Assembly: GCA_947495055.1 (NCBI GenBank)
Contig: CANLXO010000005.1
Span: forward strand, 165,403-229,402
Source of the DNA: an uncultured Psychrobacter sp.
Lineage (GTDB): Bacteria > Pseudomonadota > Gammaproteobacteria > Pseudomonadales > Moraxellaceae
Reading direction: 5' to 3'
Length of the DNA stretch: 64,000 nt
Part shown: positions 55,420 to 64,000 of the stretch, piece by piece
Layout: every line of letters begins with the position of its first letter
Position numbering within the stretch: position 1 is the stretch's first letter
Notes under the pieces: model-generated
The model's database searches: none
Told to the model about the DNA's origin: nothing
The model's input: the letters and a program-made list of their open reading frames with translations, nothing else
Made by a program: the position numbers and the translations under genes

Positions 55420-56157
55420 TTACATACTTTGTATTTTTTCGCGCAGTGCTGGTAGATGACGACGGCTAACTGCTAGAGTCTCATCAATACCTTTGAAGCG
55501 GACTTGATACTGCCCTGCATCCACTGTTTCCAAAAAATCTAAATAGCTTAGGTTAATAATCGCATTACGATGAACTCGAAACAGTCGATCGTCAAACTCT
55601 TGCTCAAGCTCCTTTAGCGTTTCATCAATCAATACGATGCCGTCTTTGTGACGAACTTTGACATACTTTTGGTCAGCGGTACAGTAATAGATGTCCTTGA
55701 GATTGATGAGCTCAACCCCGCGATGAGTCCTTGCCGATATATGCTCACGGATAGGCCTAGCGGTTGGGTCTTCAAGTTTACGAATCTCATTAAGCTGGGC
55801 GGCGTTTAGGTTTTTGGCTTTACCAAGTGCTTCTAGCAGCTCATCTTTATTAGCAGGCTTTAGCAGATAACCGATAGCGTTGGCTCTAAGCGCTGCAATC
55901 GCATAATGATCATAAGCGGTGACAAAGATAATAGCAGGAGGGTGCTCAAGCTTATTGAGCTCATGAGCACAGCGTACACCATCCATCTCAGGCATACGAA
56001 TATCTAACAGGATGATATCGGGTTGATGGGACTTTACAGCGGTGATAGCTTCCATGCCAGTCGTTGCTTGAGCAACTACTTTGTGACCTGACTCTTGCAC
56101 GATTCTCACCAAACGCTCACGCGCTAATGGCTCATCATCGCAAACTACAATTCGCAT
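55420..56157 (-). CDS. algR: LytTR response regulator AlgR
   Basis: 245 residues. Receiver: IVVCDDEPLARERLVRIVQE, phospho-acceptor Asp in IILLDIRMPEMDG, Lys in GYLLKPANKDELLEAL. LytTR DNA-binding domain: HISARTHRGVELINL, DQKYVKVRHKDGIVLIDETL, FRVHRNAIINLSYLDFL and AVSRRHLPALREKI. These match AlgR of P. aeruginosa, which regulates type IV pilus twitching and exopolysaccharide. Kinase partner is the next gene upstream, 303 bases away. Confidence 0.92.
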   Translation of the reverse strand: MRIVVCDDEPLARERLVRIVQESGHKVVAQATTGMEAITAVKSHQPDIILLDIRMPEMDGVRCAHELNKLEHPPAIIFVTAYDHYAIAALRANAIGYLLKPANKDELLEALGKAKNLNAAQLNEIRKLEDPTARPIREHISARTHRGVELINLKDIYYCTADQKYVKVRHKDGIVLIDETLKELEQEFDDRLFRVHRNAIINLSYLDFLETVDAGQYQVRFKGIDETLAVSRRHLPALREKIQSM

Positions 56158-56460
56158 GTAATATCCTCTCTCAATTTATAATCAACTGCTCTTTTGTCGA
56201 ATAAATATTATACTGGCATATGTTCATAGTTTTTTAAATAATCTACAGTTTATTCGTTTAATTGAATATCTTTCTTGAAATATTCAGCTTCAAACACTTT
56301 AAAATTATGTGCTAACAACAAAAATTTTTTAAATAGCGTCAAAAAAACATTTTTTAAAACTAGACTCTAAGTCACGATTAATAATAGTTATCATGATATT
56401 GATGATAGTGGTAATGTAGCAATAAATATGCCAGATGTTAATTTGAGGTGTTTAAATACG
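56158..56460. other. 303-base spacer between algZ and algR
   Basis: Very AT-rich (A/T runs about 56280-56400), no gene. It separates the two members of the regulator pair, so algR probably has its own promoter; none could be matched confidently. Confidence 0.4.
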
Positions 56461-57654
56461 TTACAAACCGACATCTTGTAGAGGATAACTTATCTCAGTG
56501 ATGACATGCTCATTGGTGACTTTGCTCTCTATGCCAGCACTTTCACCAAAATAAGAGCGTAGCCTTTCAGCCTGAATATAGAAATTCATGTGCTGCTGTA
56601 GATCGTAGATAACCATTAAGGTTTTGTGGGGTAGCTGCACGGTAATGCGTATCGTCACAAGATGCTGATCCCATATGACCATTATATCGATGTCGATAGT
56701 CTCCGTCGTCATCTCCACGACATTGAGTAGCATTTTTTCGAGGACGCTTTGTAGAGTTAGCGAGGTGATGACCATGTCGTACATGATGTCTTCATCAGGT
56801 AAAGACCAATTAACGACGAGCTTGTCTCCGAGTCGACTTGATTCGATAGCGATGTAATGCTCACAAAGCGCAATCTCTTCTTCAAAACTAATCTCACGAG
56901 CACCATTAAAACTGGCACGAAATAGGGCTGATACGTGCTCTAATATCTCGGAGGCACGCGTAGGGTTGGACTCCATTAGAGCTATTAGCGTATTGATGGT
57001 ATTAAAGAAAAAGTGTGGGGCGATACGAGCTTTGATCAGATCATTTTGGGCGCTAAGCTTGTACTCAAAAGAGGCTTTGAGGGCGTTGAGCTCAATATAA
57101 CGGCGCAAAAAGTAGAGAATAAAAACTAGGGTAAAACCGCCACCGACAAAACTATCGAGCAAAACACTAATAAAAAAATCTCGGGTATTGTACTCGATCC
57201 AATTAAAGTTAATCATGATCAGCTGAACCAAGATCATAGTCACAGCCGAGCTTATCATAAAGAGCGCTATAATATAGACGCTCACTCTAACGTTACTCAT
57301 GCTTTTGAATAATGGTCGTAGATAGTCAATAAGGTACAAAATAGGGAGAATAGAGATGATGTTTTGAAAGAAGTAACCTGCAAAGAAAAGCGTAAAGGTC
57401 GTCCCTGTAGCTAAATCTTGGCGCTTAGTGATGGTGACAAATAGCGACCAAAAAAAGATATACATCAGCCACTGCCAAGGCTTCATCATGACCATGAGCT
57501 TGGGGATAAAAAACTCTAAGCGCGCCGCTAGTAAGGCGACCTCATCATTTGCTATACTTGAGTGCTTATTCTTATGAGTAGTCTTAGACCGATATGAACG
57601 CCATTTCTTCAAACCCTGATAGCTCCATTGATTCTGAGCAAAATAAAAAGTCAC
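56461..57654 (-). CDS. algZ: LytS-type sensor histidine kinase AlgZ/FimS (atypical)
   Basis: 397 residues. Four to five transmembrane helices in residues 55-180, then a short helical linker and the histidine-kinase domain with the H box [18 protein letters not shown]. The N-box-like segment is [11 protein letters not shown] and no glycine-rich G box (GxGxGL) follows; the C-terminus is short. AlgZ/FimS of Pseudomonas is also atypical in this region. The start is uncertain: the ATG at 57654 overlaps argH, and the ATG at 57495 (MVMMKPWQW) just before the first transmembrane helix is a strong alternative. Its partner is AlgR downstream. Confidence 0.82.
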   Translation of the reverse strand: MTFYFAQNQWSYQGLKKWRSYRSKTTHKNKHSSIANDEVALLAARLEFFIPKLMVMMKPWQWLMYIFFWSLFVTITKRQDLATGTTFTLFFAGYFFQNIISILPILYLIDYLRPLFKSMSNVRVSVYIIALFMISSAVTMILVQLIMINFNWIEYNTRDFFISVLLDSFVGGGFTLVFILYFLRRYIELNALKASFEYKLSAQNDLIKARIAPHFFFNTINTLIALMESNPTRASEILEHVSALFRASFNGAREISFEEEIALCEHYIAIESSRLGDKLVVNWSLPDEDIMYDMVITSLTLQSVLEKMLLNVVEMTTETIDIDIMVIWDQHLVTIRITVQLPHKTLMVIYDLQQHMNFYIQAERLRSYFGESAGIESKVTNEHVITEISYPLQDVGL

Positions 57655-59114
57655 CTGTCTCTGATTCTAGCACAGATACTATGAGCAGCACTGAACAAAA
57701 CGATTCGTCAAATGCTGCTCTAAATAGTCAGGGCCAGCAGATGTGGGGCGGGCGCTTTAGTGAGGCCACTGACAGTTTTGTCGCCGCTTTTACCGCGTCA
57801 GTTGGCTTTGATCAACGCTTTGCCCGTCACGATATCCAAGGTTCAATTGCCCATGCGACGATGCTTGGTCGCTGCGGTATCTTGGCTGATGATGAGGTTA
57901 CAACGATCATAGAAGGTCTACGGCAGGTGCTCGCTGAGATTGAAGCGGGCGAATTTGAGTGGTCCATTGCCCTTGAAGACGTACATATGAACGTCGAGTC
58001 GCGTCTGACAGACATGATTGGCGCAGTTGGCAAAAAACTGCATACGGGGCGTAGCCGTAATGATCAAGTGGCAACCGATATTCGTCTTTGGCTAAGGGAG
58101 GAGACTGATAATATCATTGAGCTACTCGTGCGCTTGCAAAGCGGTCTCCTTAATCTGGCTGAGCAGCATACCGACACTATCATGCCAGGCTTTACCCATT
58201 TGCAGACCGCGCAGCCAGTAAGTTTTGGTCATCATGTCATGGCTTGGTTTGAGATGTTATACCGCGATACCCAGCGCCTAAAAGATGCTCGTCGCCGTAT
58301 GAATCAGATGCCGCTCGGTAGCGCAGCTTTGGCTGGTACGACCTTTCCGATAGATCGTACCATCACCGCCGAGCTGCTAGGCTTTGAGGGCATTTGCCAA
58401 AACTCACTTGATGCCGTCTCAGATCGTGACTTTGCTATTGAGTTTACATCGAACGCTTCAATCTTGATGATGCATTTATCGCGCATGAGCGAGGAGATTA
58501 TCTTATGGATGTCGGCGCAGTTTAATTTTGTGCAGATACCCGATCGCTTCTGTACCGGCTCATCTATCATGCCACAAAAGAAAAACCCTGATGTGCCAGA
58601 GCTGGTACGCGGTAAATCAGCGCGCGTCTTTGGTCAACTGATGACGCTGCTTAGTTTGATGAAGAGCCAACCGCTCGCTTATAATAAAGACAACCAAGAA
58701 GATAAAGAGCCGCTATTTGATTGCGTCGATACATTGACCGGCTCACTCCTTGCCTTTGCTGATATGCTACCGAATATCACTCCAAACATCGAGGCTATGC
58801 GCGCCGCTACCATGAAAGGCTATGCGACAGCGACCGATTTGGCCGATTATCTAGTGCGTAACGGCGTCGCCTTTCGTGATGCTCATGAAGTCGTCGGTCA
58901 TGCAGTCGCTTTGGGTATCAAGGAGGGCGTTGATTTGAGTGACTTGTCACTAGCACAATTACAACAATTTAGTGACGCTATCGGTGATGATGTCTTTGAG
59001 TATTTAACGCTTGAGGGCTCACTCGCGGCGCGTGATCATTTAGGCGGCACAGCGCCCAATCAAGTTAAGCAAGCGGTCATTAATGGCCGATCCCGCCTTA
59101 AGGCTTTTGCTTAG
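57594..59114 (+). CDS. argH: Argininosuccinate lyase
   Basis: 506 residues. Last step of arginine synthesis. [20 protein letters not shown] marks where family homology starts (residue 50), so about 49 residues upstream are Ser/Asn/Glu-rich and poorly conserved. Catalytic blocks: [31 protein letters not shown], the signature [16 protein letters not shown] and [14 protein letters not shown]. Start not settled: 57594, 57681 and the Met at 57741 are possible, none with a strong binding site. Divergent from algZ as in Pseudomonas. Terminator at 59146. Confidence 0.95.
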   Translation: MNAISSNPDSSIDSEQNKKSPVSDSSTDTMSSTEQNDSSNAALNSQGQQMWGGRFSEATDSFVAAFTASVGFDQRFARHDIQGSIAHATMLGRCGILADDEVTTIIEGLRQVLAEIEAGEFEWSIALEDVHMNVESRLTDMIGAVGKKLHTGRSRNDQVATDIRLWLREETDNIIELLVRLQSGLLNLAEQHTDTIMPGFTHLQTAQPVSFGHHVMAWFEMLYRDTQRLKDARRRMNQMPLGSAALAGTTFPIDRTITAELLGFEGICQNSLDAVSDRDFAIEFTSNASILMMHLSRMSEEIILWMSAQFNFVQIPDRFCTGSSIMPQKKNPDVPELVRGKSARVFGQLMTLLSLMKSQPLAYNKDNQEDKEPLFDCVDTLTGSLLAFADMLPNITPNIEAMRAATMKGYATATDLADYLVRNGVAFRDAHEVVGHAVALGIKEGVDLSDLSLAQLQQFSDAIGDDVFEYLTLEGSLAARDHLGGTAPNQVKQAVINGRSRLKAFA

Positions 59115-59145
59115 TTGATATTTACTAACGTATATCTTTTATGAA

Positions 59146-59174
59146 GATACCCGCCATTGTTGCGGGTATTTTTG
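59146..59174 (+). terminator. Rho-independent terminator after argH
   Basis: GATACCCGC (59146-59154) pairs with GCGGGTATT (59162-59170), T-run follows. Confidence 0.85.
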
Positions 59175-59306
59175 TTCATTCTCTTAGGCACACTTGCTGT
59201 TACCTTCTATACACCTGATAGCCTTTGCTAATTTAACCAAGACCGTTATCATAGATAAATACTAATATTTAATAAATAACTTTATAAAATCAATAAGGAG
59301 CACCTC

Positions 59307-59597
59307 ATGACTGAGACCTTTAACCCGCAAGCCAATACCGTATTTTGCCGCAAATATCAGCAAGATTTGCCAAAGATGCCGCATCCGCCTTTTCCAAACA
59401 AAAAAGGTCAAGAGCTACAAGATACAGTTTCTGAAAAGGCATGGAAAGAGTGGCTTGAGCAACAAACCATGCTCATTAATGAAAATCATCTGAGTATGAT
59501 GGATCCTGAAGCCAAAAAGTTTTTGACTGAGCAGCGGGATAAGTTCTTAGATAATGAAGACTACGAGCGTGCGCAAGGTTGGACGCCAGAGAAATAA
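59307..59597 (+). CDS. yggX: YggX iron-trafficking / oxidative damage protection protein
   Basis: 96 residues. [20 protein letters not shown] (with the conserved Cys) and [20 protein letters not shown] with the terminal [17 protein letters not shown] are diagnostic for YggX, which protects Fe-S enzymes from oxidants in Salmonella. AAGGAG lies 8 bases ahead of the ATG. Confidence 0.95.
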   Translation: MTETFNPQANTVFCRKYQQDLPKMPHPPFPNKKGQELQDTVSEKAWKEWLEQQTMLINENHLSMMDPEAKKFLTEQRDKFLDNEDYERAQGWTPEK

Positions 59598-59685
59598 AGC
59601 AAACTGCTATTTATCCTAAGCTAATTTTGCTACTATAAAGCTTGCTGGTGTAAACCTGCCAGCAGCAAATTTACAACACTGACAG

Positions 59686-59783
59686 ACTCGGGGTGCGGTG
59701 TGCAATTGGTCACAAGCCAGTGCGCATTCGCTGAGAGATCACCCGCCGAACCTGATGCGGTTAGTACCGACGCAGGGAAGTCT
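59686..59783 (+). promoter_or_regulatory. TPP riboswitch (THI element) upstream of thiC
   Basis: The core is unmistakable: GGGTG (59691-59695) pairs with CACCC (59740-59744); the pyrimidine-binding CTGAGA at 59731-59736 and the ACCTGAT block near 59750-59756 are intact; the P4/P5 arm reads GCGGTTAGTACCGACGC, closed by AGGGAAG (59774-59780). It lies 240 bases before the thiC ATG. In the expression platform a weak AGGC/GCCT stem at 59809-59826 followed by five Ts could be a terminator; translational control is an alternative. Thiamine pyrophosphate would repress thiC. Confidence 0.95.
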
Positions 59784-59943
59784 TAAGCATACGTTATACC
59801 TATCTATTAGGCGCGCAGAAATGCCTTTTTATTATCATACTGTCTCTTATCGCTAGAACACGTTGGTTAATATGAAGTGGCGCCTACTGATTTTTGAAGC
59901 GTTTGACTGCCTATCATCGTAGTAAAACGTTTTATGCAATTAA

Positions 59944-62070
<2,127 letters not shown>

Positions 62071-62136
62071 GAGTTATAGTTTTTAAGTTAAACTAGTCAA
62101 AGAGTTTTACATTTTATTTCACTAGTTGAAAACATT

Positions 62137-63226
62137 ATGAATCATAACCAGCTATCTTCTTTGTCTATTACAGGATTTAAGTCAATTAAATCCTGTAATA
62201 TTGAGATGACAAACCTTAATGTTTTGATTGGCGCAAATGGGTCAGGAAAAAGTAATTTTATTGGTTTTTTTAAATTTATACATGAATTATTAGACGAAAA
62301 CTTACAGAGCTATACTAGCAAATCTGGTGGACCAGATAGCATATTGCACTTTGGACGTAAGTCTACAGAACATTTAAAAAACAGAGCTACTATTTGGTAA
62401 TAATGGTTATAAGTTTACCCTCGAAGCTACTCAAGATAATCGCTTAATGTTTACCAACGAAAGTTTATGGTGGAATATGCGTGGAGATTGGCATGTGGGT
62501 TCTGGTCATTTTGAAACCTATGTTCATAAACATCAAAGTAGAACGAGAATATACGATTATACAATTCCCACTATAAAGAATTGGCGAATATATCATTTCC
62601 ATGATACTAGTGATACTGCTGTCATGAAACAACGAGGCATGATTAACGATAATATGTACTTAAGACCTGATGCAAGGAATTTGGCTGCTTTCTTGTTTCT
62701 TCTTAAAGAACGTTATCCAAAGCATCTAAAACGTATTGAACAAACTGTGAGGTTAGTTGCCCCATTCTTTGGTAAATTTTTACTTAGACCAAATCCATTA
62801 AATTCAGAACAAATTGAGCTTGAGTGGTTTGAAGATGGCTATGACATCCCTTTTAAAGCACATCAATTATCAGATGGTACTTTAAGGTTTATTTGTCTAT
62901 CCACAGTGCTTCTACAACCTCAAGAATATCAGCCCGAAACTATTTTAATAGATGAACCTGAGTTAGGTTTACACCCTTATGCAATAACTATTCTCTAATC
63001 ATTGATAAAATCAATTTCTAAAGAAAAACAGATAATAATCTCTACCCAATCTGTTGACTTAGTCTCTGAGTTTACTTTCAAAGACTTGATTGTGGTTGAT
63101 AGAATTGATCATGAGTCAAAATTCAGACGTGTTCACGAAAATGAAGAAATACAACAGTGGCTTGAAGAATACACACTTGGTGAAATATGGGAGAAAAACC
63201 TATTAGGAGGAAGACCCTCGCGATGA
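62137..63226 (+). pseudogene. Broken AAA family ATPase (RecF/OLD-like), partner of the DUF4276-type gene
   Basis: Three pieces of one gene. Piece 1 (62137-62400) has SITGFKSIKSCNIEMTN and Walker A IGANGSGKSNF (residues 31-41). Reading moves by +1 within or near the A6 tract at 62376-62381, after which the second frame continues TELLFGNNGYKFTLEATQ (from about 62382). It then carries the HQLSDGTLRF signature and Walker B TILIDEPELGLHPYA. A TAA at 62996-62998 stops that frame, after which the same frame runs on as SLIKSISKEKQIIISTQS to the natural TGA at 63226. ATPases of this type are SMC/RecF-like regulators in two-gene defence modules. Two separate lesions favour true decay over error. Base composition is AT-richer than thiC. 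Confidence 0.82.
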
Positions 63227-63876
63227 ACAGAATTTTTATTTTTTGTGAAGGACAAACGGAAGAAACATTTGTGCGTGACGTACTTTGTACATTTTTTGAG
63301 CCTCAGGGTCTTTATGTTTACCCTATAATTTTTTCAACTAGTACGGGACATAAAGGTGGTATTTCAAGTTATTCGAAAGTCAAGCGTCAAATAGAAATGA
63401 AATGTAAAGAAGACTGTTCTTCTTGGGTAACGACGCTGGTGGACTATTATGGACTTCCTGAAAACTGGATTGGTCTTAATGAATCTAAGAGAAATGTTAG
63501 TATTTTTGATAAGATTTTGACAATCGAGAAGGTTTGGCAACAAGATATGGGCTGTGTTAACTTCATACCGAACCTACTATTACACGAGTTTGAAGCACTA
63601 TTATTTTCACAACCAGAGAAATTTTCAGATTGGTTTGAACAGGAAGACGTTGATCTATTAATTCAAGAAACATCCAGTTTTGAAACTCCTGAACATATTA
63701 ATAATAGTAGAGTTACTTCCCCTTCAAAAAAAATACTAAAGCTATTGAAGTCTTATCAAAAACCTCTTCATGGTAGTTTAATAGCTCAAGAAATAGGTCT
63801 AGATGAGATTAGAAATAACTGTCAGCATTTCAACTCATGGATTGAGAAACTCCTATTGCTCAAAGCACAAAGTTAA
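63223..63876 (+). CDS. DUF4276-like protein, possible Toprim-type nuclease partner
   Basis: 217 residues from the ATG at 63223, which overlaps the ATPase stop as ATGA; a longer frame from 63187 is less likely. The head is MNRIFIFCEGQTEETFVRDV, where FCEGxTE resembles the Toprim Glu-Gly motif. VTTLVDYYGLPENW gives an acidic Asp-Tyr-Tyr-Gly block like the second Toprim motif, and LLLHEFEALLFSQPEKF is a DUF4276 hallmark. The reading frame is intact although its ATPase partner is not. The pairing resembles PARIS (AriA ATPase with AriB DUF4435 Toprim) in layout. Nuclease activity is inference. Confidence 0.78.
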   Translation: MNRIFIFCEGQTEETFVRDVLCTFFEPQGLYVYPIIFSTSTGHKGGISSYSKVKRQIEMKCKEDCSSWVTTLVDYYGLPENWIGLNESKRNVSIFDKILTIEKVWQQDMGCVNFIPNLLLHEFEALLFSQPEKFSDWFEQEDVDLLIQETSSFETPEHINNSRVTSPSKKILKLLKSYQKPLHGSLIAQEIGLDEIRNNCQHFNSWIEKLLLLKAQS

Positions 63877-63979
63877 AATCTCAACGAACATCATGTTGGT
63901 TGGGATTGAATTGCACATAAGTCGAGCCTTTCCCAAACTCTGTGTAACTGCTTATAATCCACTAACTGGAGAATAAGCA
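63877..63979 (+). mobile_element. Possible left end of an insertion sequence
   Basis: After the DUF4276-like stop, the sequence CCCAAACTCTGTGTAACTGC (63929-63948) recalls the terminal TCTGTGTAA found in IS256-family elements. It lies 30-50 bases ahead of a short open reading frame with a binding site. Only the left side is visible; no second terminal repeat or target duplication can be checked here. Confidence 0.3.
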
Positions 63980-64000
63980 ATGACTACTCAATCTGACATT
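63980..64000 (+). CDS. Start of a gene running off the window, perhaps a transposase
   Basis: ATG at 63980 with GGAG at 63968-63971; only seven codons (MTTQSDI) are visible. Identity cannot be decided from this; transposase is suggested by the preceding IS-like sequence. Confidence 0.4.

Noticed and set aside
62370-62390. Programmed -1 frameshift at A AAA AAC in the ATPase gene
   Set aside because: The downstream frame is +1 relative to the first piece, so a -1 slip would not join them.

Overview
Organism and evidence: the window reads as chromosomal DNA of a gammaproteobacterium of the family Moraxellaceae, most likely Psychrobacter. The reasons are the gltA / sdhCDAB-sucAB-lpd-sucCD arrangement shared with Acinetobacter, protein sequences close to Acinetobacter and Pseudomonas families, moderate GC with AT-rich spacers, and a Pseudomonas-like argH / algZ-algR-hemC-hemD-hemX block. 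No rRNA, tRNA or CRISPR array was seen. Layout 1-9.4 kb: a truncated ettA (translation ATPase, minus strand), a ferredoxin-type reductase plus fatty acid desaturase pair, a small GNAT protein, a pterin carbinolamine dehydratase, a short DUF1328 membrane protein, a saccharopine-dehydrogenase-like reductase, and two unrecognised secreted proteins, one carrying a methionine-rich 6-residue tandem repeat. Layout 9.4-18.3 kb: tex, an ompR without a neighbouring envZ, an ExoD-like membrane protein, a YbiI-type zinc finger protein, the ubiG-mupP-yciK cluster, dsbA and darP. Layout 18.3-32.4 kb: rapZ, the pcnB-folK-panB-panC vitamin/RNA cluster (PcnB has a very long arginine-rich tail), mazG with a ComEA-like gene, and a sugar-nucleotide cluster (phosphomannomutase, a degenerate UDP-glucose dehydrogenase homologue, pgi, galU, galE) resembling the conserved end of Acinetobacter capsule loci. 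Layout 32.4-47.2 kb: the TCA superoperon sdhC-sdhD-sdhA-sdhB, sucA-sucB-lpd-sucC-sucD on the minus strand, with gltA divergent. Its spacers are long and contain strong hairpins, suggesting segmental control of transcript levels. Layout 47.2-62.1 kb: a lipoprotein, an HExxH-containing protein, rarA, ribB with a degenerate RibA-like domain, a thioesterase, hemX/hemD/hemC, the AlgR/AlgZ two-component pair, argH, yggX, and thiC behind a clear TPP riboswitch. Layout 62.1-64 kb: a markedly AT-richer accessory tract. It holds an AAA-family ATPase gene broken by one frameshift and one nonsense codon, coupled by an ATGA overlap to an intact DUF4276-like gene with Toprim-like features. After that come the likely end of a mobile element and the first seven codons of another gene. 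The ATPase plus Toprim-like pair resembles two-gene phage-defence modules and is the best candidate for an undescribed or decaying system here. How the genes work together: most of the window is housekeeping (central carbon metabolism, cofactor synthesis for pantothenate, folate, haem, riboflavin and thiamine, cell-envelope precursors, RNA and ribosome factors). The truly accessory parts are the two secreted unknowns at 7.6-9.3 kb and the right-hand end.
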